This document shows positions 15,659 to 22,937 of a stretch of 64,000 nt of DNA, one piece after another. The notes under the pieces were generated by a model. The model worked only from the letters and a program-made list of their open reading frames with translations, did not search any database and was not told the DNA's origin. How positions within the stretch are numbered: position 1 is the first letter of the stretch; each line of letters starts with the position of its first letter. The DNA comes from Paenibacillus sp. PL91 (GTDB lineage: Bacteria; Bacillota; Bacilli; Paenibacillales; Paenibacillaceae). The translations under genes and the position numbers were made by a program. Location of the stretch: positions 1 through 64,000 of the forward strand of contig NZ_JABBYG020000013.1 of assembly GCF_012935325.2 (NCBI RefSeq), written 5' to 3'.

Positions 15659-16453
15659 ATGCTGGCAGCTGAACGGCATCGTAAAATTATAGAAAAATTA
15701 GAGCAGCTTGGCGCGGTTAAGGTTTCCGAGCTAAGCGAGCAGTTCGGCGTTACAGAAAAGACGGTTCGCGAGGACCTGGAGAAGCTGGAGGAGAAGGGGC
15801 TTCTCAAGCGAACGCACGGCGGAGCTGTGCTGGAGCAGGAGGGCGAAGATAGCCTTTATCCCTTGCAGTTCCCGAACAGCAAGCATCAACAGGAGAAGTC
15901 AGCCATTGCCGCGCTTGCGCTCTCCTGCATTGAGCCTAACGATATTATTGCGCTTGATGCGGGCAGCACGACGCTAGAGATGGCGAAGCGGCTCCCGAAT
16001 ATGCCTGTAACCGTCCTTACAAATGATCTGCTTATTATTCGAGAGCTGACGCTGAAGGATCAGGTAAGGCTCGTCATTCCGGGCGGGTACCGCCACAACA
16101 ATTTGCTCATTGGCGCGGAATCGCAGGAGTGGATTAAGCGGCTGAATGTCCATAAGCTGTTTCTATCTACGACGGGCATTCATATGGATTACGGGCTTAC
16201 GATCTTTACAGAGGAATTGTCGAAGCTGAAGAGGCTCTATATAGAAAATGCCAAGACCGTCTATTGTCTGGCTGACCACAATAAGTTCGACAAAGGCGCC
16301 TTAATTACTTTTGCTGAGCTGAGCGAGATTGACTATATCATTACCGATGATGGCATTCCGCCCGATGTTGCTGCGAAGTACGAGGCGCTTCACATACAAA
16401 TGATGAAGGCAGAGCTTCCAGAGAGCGGGAAGCGTACGAGAGGGAGGACGTAA
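15659..16453 (+). CDS. DeoR/GlpR-family repressor of the kdu operon
   Basis: The 264-residue protein has an N-terminal DeoR winged helix (VKVSELSEQFGVTEKTVREDL, with KTHGGA-type RTHGGAVL after it) and a C-terminal sugar-phosphate-isomerase-like sensor domain containing ALDAGSTTLEMAKRL and the closing VYCLADHNKFDKGAL. Such proteins respond to phosphorylated sugars. Its position between kduI and kduD, 25 bp behind the former and 4 bp before the latter, and the TGTTCG repeats at the operon promoter indicate local autoregulation. The effector is presumably a late intermediate such as KDG or KDPG, but that is inference. Confidence 0.9.
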   Translation: MLAAERHRKIIEKLEQLGAVKVSELSEQFGVTEKTVREDLEKLEEKGLLKRTHGGAVLEQEGEDSLYPLQFPNSKHQQEKSAIAALALSCIEPNDIIALDAGSTTLEMAKRLPNMPVTVLTNDLLIIRELTLKDQVRLVIPGGYRHNNLLIGAESQEWIKRLNVHKLFLSTTGIHMDYGLTIFTEELSKLKRLYIENAKTVYCLADHNKFDKGALITFAELSEIDYIITDDGIPPDVAAKYEALHIQMMKAELPESGKRTRGRT

Positions 16454-16457
16454 ACCG

Positions 16458-17213
16458 ATGGGTTTGTTTGATTTAACGGGAAAGACAGCGATCGTAACAG
16501 GTGCAGGCCGTGGACTTGGGGCAGCGATAGCACTAGGATTAGCTGAAGCGGGCGCTGATGTGGCGCTTGTCACGAACAGCACGCCTGCTGAAAAAGCAGC
16601 GGATGCTGTACGTTCGCTGGGTCGCAAGGCGATTACGATTCAAGCCGATATCTCGGATCGCACCAAGCTTGCGGGCATTATCGAACGTACGGTTTCTGAG
16701 CTTGGACGCATCGATATCTTGGTCAATAACGCTGGCATTATTCGCCGGACTCCTGCTGCGGAGCATAGCTATGAGGATTGGCAGGATGTGCTCGACGTTA
16801 ACTTGAATTCGGTATTTGTCCTCTCCCAGCTTGCGGGCAAGCATATGATCGAGCAAGGCTCCGGCAAAATTATTAATATCGCGTCGATGCTCTCCTTCCA
16901 AGGAGGCATTAACGTTCCCGGCTATACTTCCAGCAAGCATGCGGTTGCCGGTCTTACGAAAGCGCTGGCTAGCGAGTGGGCCGGCAAAGGCCTGCAGGTG
17001 AATGCCATTGCACCTGGATATATGAGCACGGACAACACGGAAGCGCTTCGCGAAGATCCCATTCGCAGCGCCCAAATCCTGCAGCGCATCCCAGCGGGAC
17101 GGTGGGGAACATCTGAGGATTTGATCGGACCGGCGGTGTTTTTGGCATCCGCTGCCTCTGATTATATGAATGGTCATATATTGGCCGTCGATGGCGGTTG
17201 GTTAGTTAGATAG
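16458..17213 (+). CDS. kduD: 2-deoxy-D-gluconate 3-dehydrogenase / 2-dehydro-3-deoxygluconate dehydrogenase
   Basis: KduD is a classical SDR that reduces 2,5-diketo-3-deoxygluconate to 2-keto-3-deoxygluconate with NAD(P)H. The 251-residue protein shows the cofactor motif TGAGRGLGAAIA at residues 13-24, LVNNAG at about 85-90, the catalytic Ser (IASMLSFQGG) and the YTSSKHA YxxxK pair. The last residues LAVDGGWLVR match the family's conserved ending. It is 4 bp behind the DeoR gene and ends the operon at a strong terminator. KDG kinase and KDPG aldolase genes are not in this window. Confidence 0.93.
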   Translation: MGLFDLTGKTAIVTGAGRGLGAAIALGLAEAGADVALVTNSTPAEKAADAVRSLGRKAITIQADISDRTKLAGIIERTVSELGRIDILVNNAGIIRRTPAAEHSYEDWQDVLDVNLNSVFVLSQLAGKHMIEQGSGKIINIASMLSFQGGINVPGYTSSKHAVAGLTKALASEWAGKGLQVNAIAPGYMSTDNTEALREDPIRSAQILQRIPAGRWGTSEDLIGPAVFLASAASDYMNGHILAVDGGWLVR

Positions 17214-17229
17214 AGCGAGCGATATCAAT

Positions 17230-17277
17230 AGGACTTTCCCGACGCAGTGCAGTCTGCTAGTGGGAAGGTCCTTTTTT
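17230..17277 (+). terminator. Terminator of the kdu operon
   Basis: The arms ggactttccc (17231-17240) and gggaaggtcc (17262-17271) pair and are followed by CTTTTTTATT. Confidence 0.85.
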
Positions 17278-17454
17278 ATTGCTTCTATTTAAAACCTTGG
17301 GGTAGATTTGCAGGCAGTTGCTATGTATAATACAGTTTAAACATGCGTATAGTGCGAATTATCGAAAAATGTGAATTCCATTATATGATTATTAGTTCGA
17401 GTGTATAGTTATTCGTATTGTAGCTGATAGCAATCAATAACTGAAATAAGTGGA

Positions 17455-17622
17455 AATAGGTGCTCATGCGTAAGAGGCTTGAGCTTAAAAGGGAAGTCCG
17501 GTGCAATGCCGGCGCGGTCCCGCCACTGTAACAGAGGAGTCTAAGCGTTTATGCCACTGATCCTAACCGGTTGGGAAGGCAAGCTGAAGATGATGATCCT
17601 GGAGCCAGGAGACCTGCCTATT
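17455..17622 (+). promoter_or_regulatory. Cobalamin riboswitch upstream of metE
   Basis: The B12-box and core elements are present in order: an initial P1/P2 region near 17455, aagtccggtgcaatgccgg with gcggtcccgccactgta (the conserved four-way core) at 17505-17530, and ggagccaggagacctgcc at 17600-17618. It precedes metE, the cobalamin-independent methionine synthase, the classical arrangement in which B12 shuts off metE. The promoter presumably lies in 17290-17454, an AT-rich stretch with no gene. Confidence 0.95.
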
Positions 17623-17692
17623 TGAACGACACTGCTTTTACCTACGGGAGATAGGGAGGTGTTAACACAGGACCGCTGTTTAATTAAACGAC

Positions 17693-17737
17693 GGGCGTCT
17701 TTACCTTTGTTTCTTTTAAGGTAACGACGCCCTTTTT
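17693..17737 (+). terminator. Riboswitch-controlled terminator before metE
   Basis: The arms gggcgtctttacctt and aaggtaacgacgccc form a stem directly followed by TTTTT. It sits between the cobalamin aptamer and the metE RBS and is the expected expression platform. Confidence 0.85.
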
Positions 17738-17784
17738 GCGTTCTTATTTTAATTTTATTACATTTATTAGGAGGGAATATGAGC

Positions 17785-20091
17785 ATGAGTCAACTAAAAA
17801 GCAGTGTGCTTGGATATCCGCGTATTGGAGAAAATCGGGAATGGAAAAAAGCGCTCGAAGCGTTCTGGAAGGGCGATTTGGAGGAAGGCGAATTTCTTAA
17901 GACGCTTGAAGGCATTCGCTTGAACAATCTGAAGCTGCAGAAGGAGAGAGGCATTTCGATTATTCCGGTCAATGACTTCACGTTATATGATCAAATGCTC
18001 GATACTTCGGCGATGTTCGGCCTTGTACCAGAGCGGTTCGGCTATGAAGGCGGGCCGGTTCCCGTTAAAACATATTATGCAATGGCAAGAGGCACGCAGC
18101 AGGCGCAGGCATGCGAAATGACCAAATGGTTCAACACCAACTACCACTATATCGTCCCTGAGCTTGCCGGCGCTAACCCGGTATTAACAGAAAACCGTCC
18201 ATTGCTGGCATACCGCGAAGCGAAGCAAAAGCTGGGTATTGAGGGCAAGCCGGCTATTATTGGCCCTTACACATTCCTGAAGCTCTCCAAAGGTTATGAA
18301 GCAAATCGGCTTCCCCAATTGGTTGAGCAGTTTGTACCGCTTTATGCGCAATTGCTTAAGGAGCTTGAGCGTGAAGGCGTACAATGGGTTCAAATCGACG
18401 AGCCGATCCTTGTCACTTCGGTATCGGTGGAAGAAATTAATCTCGTTCAATCCATTTATGCGCAGCTGAATGCGGCGGCGCCGGCGCTTAACCTTTTGCT
18501 GCAGACGTATTTCGAAGCAGTTGAGCATTATGAAGAGGTGGTTGCACTTCCAGTGCAAGCGATCGGCTTGGATTTTGTCCATGGCCTAGAGAAAAACCTG
18601 CAATCGCTTGAGAAGTTCGGCTTCCCGCAGGACAAGCTGGCAGGGGTCGGCGTTGTGGACGGACGCAACATTTGGCGCTCGGATTACAAGCAAAAGCTTG
18701 CGCTGCTTGAGAAAATTTCGGCCGTTATTCCAGCAGAACGCATGATCATTCAATCGTCGAGCAGCCTGCTGCATGTGCCTGTAACGGCAAAGAACGAAAC
18801 GAAGCTGCCATCCGAATTGCGCGAGGCGCTCGCTTTTGCAGAAGAGAAGCTCGACGAAATCGTTTGGCTAAGCGAAGCTGCGTTTGCTGTTGATGTTGAA
18901 ACCGCAGGCCTTCGTGCCGAAGAGATCAAGCGCAACGGAGAGCGGATTCACAACCTTACTGTATCGCCTGCACGCAATCGTCAAGCAGCAGATGCGGCAG
19001 CCGTTGCCGCACATCCGTCCGCTAGACAAAAGCCATTTGCGGAGAGACAGAAGCTGCAGCAGCAAAAATGGAATTTGCCGCTCCTGCCGACGACAACAAT
19101 CGGAAGCTTCCCGCAAACGCTGGATGTGCGTCAAGCTAGGCAGAAATGGAGAAAGAACGAGCTTAGCTCGCAAGACTACGCTTCCTTCATTAATGAAAAA
19201 ATTAAAAATTGGATCGAAATCCAAGAAGAGCTTAACCTTGATGTGCTCGTTCACGGTGAATTCGAGCGTACGGACATGGTTGAATTTTTCGGTGAGAAAT
19301 TGGAGGGGTTCGCCTTTACGCAGAGCGGCTGGGTCCAATCGTATGGCTCCCGCTGCGTGAAGCCGCCGGTTATTTATGGAGATGTCGTATTTACCGAGCC
19401 AATGACCGTAACGGAAAGCGTATATGCGCAATCGCTGACGAATCGTCCGGTGAAGGGGATGCTGACTGGCCCAATCACGATTCTGAACTGGTCCTTTGCC
19501 CGCAACGATATTACGCGTGAGCAAGTGGCTTATCAAATTGCGCTTGCTTTGTCTGAGGAAGTAAAAGCGCTGGAGACAGCTGGCATCGAAATGATCCAAG
19601 TAGACGAGCCGGCACTGCGCGAAGGCTTGCCGCTTAAGCGCAGCGACTGGGATGCTTATTTGAAATGGGGCGTGCATGCATTCCGGCTCTCCACATCAGA
19701 TGTTCGCGATACGACGCAAATTCATACCCATATGTGCTATTGCGAGTTCCACGACATTATCGATTCGATCCTTGCGCTTGATGCTGACGTTATATCGATC
19801 GAAACGTCACGCAGCCACGGCGAGCTGATTCATAGCTTCGAGGAGAATACGTACGATCAAGGCATCGGCCTTGGCGTATACGACATCCATAGTCCGCGTG
19901 TACCGTCCGTTGAGGAAATGGTCAGCATGATCGAGCGTGCGATTAAAGTGCTTGATCCTACTCTCTTCTGGATCAACCCTGACTGCGGCTTGAAGACGCG
20001 CGGCATGGAAGAGACCGTAGCTTCGCTGCGCAACATGATGCTGGCGACTTACCAGGTTAGAGAGCAGCGCGCTGCATTAGCGTCGGTCTAA
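17785..20091 (+). CDS. metE: Cobalamin-independent methionine synthase
   Basis: MetE transfers the methyl group of 5-methyltetrahydropteroyltri-glutamate to homocysteine, the last step of methionine synthesis, without B12. The length of about 768 residues is normal for this double-barrel enzyme. The N-terminal barrel opens SSVLGYPRIGENREWKKALE. The C-terminal catalytic barrel has TTTIGSFPQT, VLVHGEFERTDMVEFFGE, IQVDEPALREGLPL and the zinc ligands in HTHMCYCEF and NPDCGLKTR. Two in-frame ATGs (17779, 17785) follow aggagg at 17769-17774, and 17785 has the better spacing. Expression is controlled by the cobalamin riboswitch, which implies that the organism also obtains B12 and uses MetH when B12 is available. 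Confidence 0.95.
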   Translation: MSQLKSSVLGYPRIGENREWKKALEAFWKGDLEEGEFLKTLEGIRLNNLKLQKERGISIIPVNDFTLYDQMLDTSAMFGLVPERFGYEGGPVPVKTYYAMARGTQQAQACEMTKWFNTNYHYIVPELAGANPVLTENRPLLAYREAKQKLGIEGKPAIIGPYTFLKLSKGYEANRLPQLVEQFVPLYAQLLKELEREGVQWVQIDEPILVTSVSVEEINLVQSIYAQLNAAAPALNLLLQTYFEAVEHYEEVVALPVQAIGLDFVHGLEKNLQSLEKFGFPQDKLAGVGVVDGRNIWRSDYKQKLALLEKISAVIPAERMIIQSSSSLLHVPVTAKNETKLPSELREALAFAEEKLDEIVWLSEAAFAVDVETAGLRAEEIKRNGERIHNLTVSPARNRQAADAAAVAAHPSARQKPFAERQKLQQQKWNLPLLPTTTIGSFPQTLDVRQARQKWRKNELSSQDYASFINEKIKNWIEIQEELNLDVLVHGEFERTDMVEFFGEKLEGFAFTQSGWVQSYGSRCVKPPVIYGDVVFTEPMTVTESVYAQSLTNRPVKGMLTGPITILNWSFARNDITREQVAYQIALALSEEVKALETAGIEMIQVDEPALREGLPLKRSDWDAYLKWGVHAFRLSTSDVRDTTQIHTHMCYCEFHDIIDSILALDADVISIETSRSHGELIHSFEENTYDQGIGLGVYDIHSPRVPSVEEMVSMIERAIKVLDPTLFWINPDCGLKTRGMEETVASLRNMMLATYQVREQRAALASV

Positions 20092-20104
20092 GCTTATGTC
20101 GGTT

Positions 20105-20147
20105 GCAAGAAGCCCGCGCCTCCTCCAGGAGTGAGCGGGCTTCTTGC
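20105..20147 (+). terminator. Terminator after metE
   Basis: The perfect 13-bp stem gcaagaagcccgc/gcgggcttcttgc lies 14 bp after the stop codon. The T run is poor, but the stem is strong. Confidence 0.7.
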
Positions 20148-20216
20148 AGGTAAGAGGACAATCGATCCAGCTTGTATTAAAATAGAAGTAAATTCGATAA
20201 GTTGGAGAGGGTTGTC

Positions 20217-20783
20217 ATGCGCTCTACGATTGCAATCGGCATTGCTGGCGGGTCTGGCAGCGGGAAGACTACTTTAAGCAAATTTCTTGCCCACGGCCTT
20301 AGCCATTATAAAGTAAAAGTCATACATATGGACAAATATTATAAGAAGGAAAGACCGATAACGGTTGCTGCTTTTTCTGGCAAAGCGTACGAAGATTTTA
20401 ACGATCCGGCTGCTGTTGATCTGGATAAGGTAGTAGAGGATTTCAATCAATCTTTATCCGATAAGGATGATGTAATCATTATCGAAGGTTTTTTGCTGTT
20501 CCATTTTTCGCAGCTAAGAGAATGTCTTGATTATAAGGTGTTTGTGGACTGCCAATCTGATGAAAGGCTCGCAAGGCGGTTAGGGAAATTTTCGAATGAG
20601 CGCTACTCAATGGAAGAAGCGATAAGCGAATATTTGGATTTGGTGAGACATACCCATGATCGTTATGTAGAGCCGACGCGTTGGCATGCGGATTTTATCG
20701 TAAATGGTTCGCTTAGATCGGAGAAGGGAAGTCAGATGCTGCTTGATTGGATATTGCAGAGGCTAAAGGAATCCCGGGAATAG
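20217..20783 (+). CDS. Uridine-kinase-like P-loop kinase
   Basis: This 188-residue P-loop NTPase has Walker A GIAGGSGSGKTT at residues 8-19, a nucleoside-kinase-type IHMDKYYKKE segment (substrate Asp and Tyr), and IIIEGFLLFHF as the Walker B strand with the Glu-Gly of uridine kinases. The lid region ERLARRLGKF contains the Arg pair. It is shorter and more divergent than housekeeping Udk, so the phosphorylated nucleoside or other substrate is not certain. The ATG at 20217 follows ggagagg with 6-bp spacing; a TTG at 20202 overlaps that RBS and is rejected. It is a single gene ending in a bidirectional terminator. Confidence 0.8.
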   Translation: MRSTIAIGIAGGSGSGKTTLSKFLAHGLSHYKVKVIHMDKYYKKERPITVAAFSGKAYEDFNDPAAVDLDKVVEDFNQSLSDKDDVIIIEGFLLFHFSQLRECLDYKVFVDCQSDERLARRLGKFSNERYSMEEAISEYLDLVRHTHDRYVEPTRWHADFIVNGSLRSEKGSQMLLDWILQRLKESRE

Positions 20784-20790
20784 TGGGCAA

Positions 20791-20838
20791 AAAATAGACA
20801 GTCCAGAACCTAATTGCGTGTTCTGGACTGTCTATTTT
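20791..20838. terminator. Bidirectional terminator between convergent genes
   Basis: The perfect 19-bp arms aaaatagacagtccagaac and gttctggactgtctatttt flank a 10-base loop. It serves the kinase gene on the + strand and the 20854 gene on the - strand. Confidence 0.9.
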
Positions 20839-20853
20839 CGTTCAAGAAATCAT

Positions 20854-21279
20854 TTAATCCAAAGAAATATAGGAGACAGAACGTTGACGCAAAACAGATT
20901 CTTCAAGATCGCTGTTGTACGGAGACGAATCGGCGGATTGTGCCAGAACATGATTGACAGCAGAGGCGAATAGGTCGAGAATACGTCCGTCCTCATCCGT
21001 TTTGTCGTATTGAAAATGATGAAGAGGCGGAAGAGGGACGCTGCCTATAAAGCTTTGAAGCAGGTCGCTCCATCGTTCCAAGTCAATCGAATCTTCGGTA
21101 TCGCTCGCAAATAGCTCGCTCCAGCCGAATCCTTGATTGCTTGTTAAACGGAGACAAATGCGGTGGCCTGCAGAATCGACTGCGAGAGCAGGAATGACGA
21201 ATAGCTCGATTCGTGTGACGGATAAAGAAGGGGTCTGTTCCGTGAAAAGGTGCAGATGGTTTGCACAATTAGTCAACAT
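20854..21279 (-). CDS. Uncharacterised c-di-AMP-riboswitch-controlled protein, paralog 1
   Basis: I do not recognise an established family. The 141-residue protein shares with its neighbour at 21491 the core RIELFVxP, then RxCLRLTxxQGxGWSELF, W..LL..FIG, LFAxA and a final SYISL. The segment RICLRLTSNQGFGWSELF resembles the N-terminal capping domain of enolase-superfamily enzymes (pattern vRl.Td.G..GwgE), but no TIM barrel follows. No signal peptide or membrane helix is present. ATG 21279 has an aaaggag RBS that begins only a few bases after a complete c-di-AMP riboswitch. Its regulation therefore points to osmotic, potassium or cell-wall homeostasis. The function is unknown. Confidence 0.7.
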   Translation of the reverse strand: MLTNCANHLHLFTEQTPSLSVTRIELFVIPALAVDSAGHRICLRLTSNQGFGWSELFASDTEDSIDLERWSDLLQSFIGSVPLPPLHHFQYDKTDEDGRILDLFASAVNHVLAQSADSSPYNSDLEESVLRQRSVSYISLD

Positions 21280-21300
21280 AAATAAATCTCTCCTTTGCTC

Positions 21301-21436
21301 GCTTACGAGGTTAGCTGTCGGATTCGGGCTAGAGAGAATGCCCTACCAGGGTTACAAATCCCTGGATTCACCCCTTGCAAACGTTAGAAAACGTCCGCGA
21401 TGGTTCCCCCGTTTTTTCATTCGAAAAATTCAGCGT
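21301..21436 (-). promoter_or_regulatory. c-di-AMP (ydaO-type) riboswitch, minus strand
   Basis: Read on the minus strand it starts at cgctgaatttttcg and continues with cgggggaacca, ggggtgaatcc, a variable hairpin (agggatttgtaaccct) and tagggc. It ends with the highly conserved cgaatccgacagctaacc and tcgtaagcg. All conserved ydaO/yuaA blocks are present in order. It precedes the 20854-21279 gene, with the RBS only about 8 bases after the aptamer and no room for a terminator, so ligand binding may control translation. Confidence 0.93.
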
Positions 21437-21490
21437 TAATATTGTACTCTTTATTATAATCCCTAATTGCTTACCTGTAAATCTTTTGAA

Positions 21491-21919
21491 TTAAAACAAT
21501 GATATGTACGAGGTTGCTTGTTTGAATAAAACTGCCTCATTCCAGTCATATTTGCTGGTTAGACAAGATGAACGAGTATCCGTCAAGCTCAAGGTGGCGG
21601 CTGCAAATAAATAAAAAACGCGCACGTCTTTAATCATCGAAACGGGCTTGAATAGTACGGGAGTTCCCACATAGAAGGTGCCGATGAAACGAAGCAGCAC
21701 ACTGCTCCACATAATCCAGTCTCTCGGTTTCTCGGATTTGTCTATAAATAGCTCGCTCCAGCCGATTCCTTGATCGGTTGTCAGCCTTAGACAAAGCCTG
21801 TAGTCGGAAGGCTCGTGCAATGCGGATGGAAGAACAAACAATTCGATTCTATTGACTGTAATAAAGTCTGCTGGCTGCTCTACTGGATCCACTAAAATGG
21901 CTTCTGATTGCATGGTCAT
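21491..21919 (-). CDS. Uncharacterised protein, paralog 2 of the c-di-AMP-linked pair
   Basis: This 142-residue protein is a clear paralog of the product of 20854-21279: VNRIELFVLPSA, RLCLRLTTDQGIGWSELF, WSSVLLRFIG, LFAAATLSL and the closing SYISLF align along the whole length. RLTTDQGIGWSEL again resembles the enolase-superfamily capping domain without the catalytic barrel. It is probably cytoplasmic. Upstream there is only a degenerate 3' part of a c-di-AMP riboswitch, so its regulation may have been lost or changed after duplication. A ggggagag RBS precedes ATG 21919. The two genes point the same way but each has its own leader. No function can be assigned. Confidence 0.7.
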   Translation of the reverse strand: MTMQSEAILVDPVEQPADFITVNRIELFVLPSALHEPSDYRLCLRLTTDQGIGWSELFIDKSEKPRDWIMWSSVLLRFIGTFYVGTPVLFKPVSMIKDVRVFYLFAAATLSLTDTRSSCLTSKYDWNEAVLFKQATSYISLF

Positions 21920-21929
21920 TCGTAATCTC

Positions 21930-21980
21930 TCCCCATGTTCACTTACGAGGTTAGCTGCCGGAATTCAGGCTTGCCGTCTA
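21930..21980 (-). promoter_or_regulatory. Degenerate c-di-AMP riboswitch 3' end
   Basis: On the minus strand, cctgaattccggcagctaac then ctcgtaagtg copies the conserved 3' block of the ydaO aptamer with changes (gaattccggc for gaatccgac). The gggggaacca and ggggtgaat blocks that should lie further upstream (above 21980) are not found. The element therefore looks broken and probably no longer binds ligand. Confidence 0.7.
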
Positions 21981-22364
21981 TAGTAAACCCGAATGCGAGT
22001 ATTGTAAAACAGTGGTATTTCGAGATATGGCATCCTTTAGCCATTTTACAAGAAATACGATCATTATCTCAACAAAAAAAGCTTAATTCGCCGGAAAACT
22101 CGTTCATGCTCTTCTATTCTCCTCTTTAGAGAAATCTGATTATTTGCGCGGAACAATGGGGAATGGGTGAACATCATTATTTTCGTAAAGGGTAGTAAAA
22201 CAGAGAAATAGTGAGATATATCGAGTTTGGAATCTATGTAAGCGCTGCGAAACGTTCTGTGGGGCTGAAATTAGCTAAATTCGCCAGCGGCCTCTCTTTA
22301 CAGTGCAGATAGCGAGGAGTAAGATTCGATACAGGATTTACGAATAAGTATCGATTTGCTGATC

Positions 22365-22537
22365 GCTGAGTTTCCGCGAATGCGGAAAACGGGGGAACCA
22401 ATAAATAAGCTTTGCGCATGCTCGATGTGAGAGTCGAACGGCCGCAAGGCAGGGGTGAATCTTTGAACGGTGCCATGGATACCGGTCAAGGTAGGGCGAC
22501 TCTCACCGCCCGAATCCGACAGCTAACCTCGTAAGCG
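22365..22537 (+). promoter_or_regulatory. c-di-AMP riboswitch 1 of the kdp operon
   Basis: All conserved blocks occur in order: cgctgagtttccgcg, acgggggaacca (22390s), aggggtgaatc, tagggc, and cgaatccgacagctaacctc with gtaagcg at the end. It lies upstream of a second copy and of the Kdp potassium uptake genes. The bases 21981-22364 hold no gene; the promoter for this transcript should lie there. Confidence 0.95.
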
Positions 22538-22580
22538 TGGATAGGAGAGGAATGATGAAGCTTGTGATCGATTAATGTCG

Positions 22581-22613
22581 ACCACAGAGTGTCATAGGCC
22601 TCTGTGGTTTTTT
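22581..22613 (+). terminator. Terminator of c-di-AMP riboswitch 1
   Basis: The arms accacagag (22581-22589) and ctctgtggt (22600-22608) are followed by TTTTTT. It lies between the two tandem aptamers, so each aptamer has its own terminator. Confidence 0.85.
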
Positions 22614-22652
22614 GCTGCCCAAAAACGGAGCGGCTGCTAGAAAATGGAATTA

Positions 22653-22801
22653 ACTTGCTGAATCCTGCACAAGCAGGAACGGGGGAACCAACGAAGCGAA
22701 AAGGCGTGCAAGCACGCCAAGCTTCATGGGGTGAATCACTTGGCAGCAGCCAGGCGTAGGGCAACTCTCAAGGCCCGAATCCGACAGCTAACCTCGTAAG
22801 T
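22653..22801 (+). promoter_or_regulatory. c-di-AMP riboswitch 2 of the kdp operon (tandem)
   Basis: A second complete ydaO-type aptamer: acttgctgaatcctgc, acgggggaacca (22679-22690), atggggtgaatc, tagggc, and cgaatccgacagctaacctc with gtaagt. The body loops differ from copy 1, so this is an old or diverged tandem arrangement, unlike the near-identical T-box pair. Confidence 0.95.
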
Positions 22802-22830
22802 GTACTCGAGAGAGGCAACAGCCAACGCGC

Positions 22831-22905
22831 TTCCCGCGGCTTTTTTTAGCTGCGGGCATAAGAAGCCGCGGGATTGGTTCCTCTTATCCCAAGGCTTCTT
22901 TTTTG
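22831..22905 (+). terminator. Terminator/antiterminator of c-di-AMP riboswitch 2
   Basis: The terminator stem is agaagcc (22861-22867) with ggcttct (22893-22899) plus an inner gggat/atccc helix, followed by TTTTT. The upstream cccgcggctt (22833 on) can pair with aagccgcggg instead, giving a mutually exclusive antiterminator. Confidence 0.8.
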
Positions 22906-22937
22906 TTGCCGTTTTTACCAAATGGAGGATAAGTGTA

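Noticed and set aside
18868..19677. 269-codon minus-strand frame
   Set aside because: It is antisense to the catalytic barrel of metE, and its composition is typical of a shadow frame.
22155..22195. Possible fifth c-di-AMP riboswitch remnant (ggggaatgggtgaacatc and agggtag)
   Set aside because: Spacing and the absence of the conserved 3' gaatccgacagctaacc block make chance similarity more likely.
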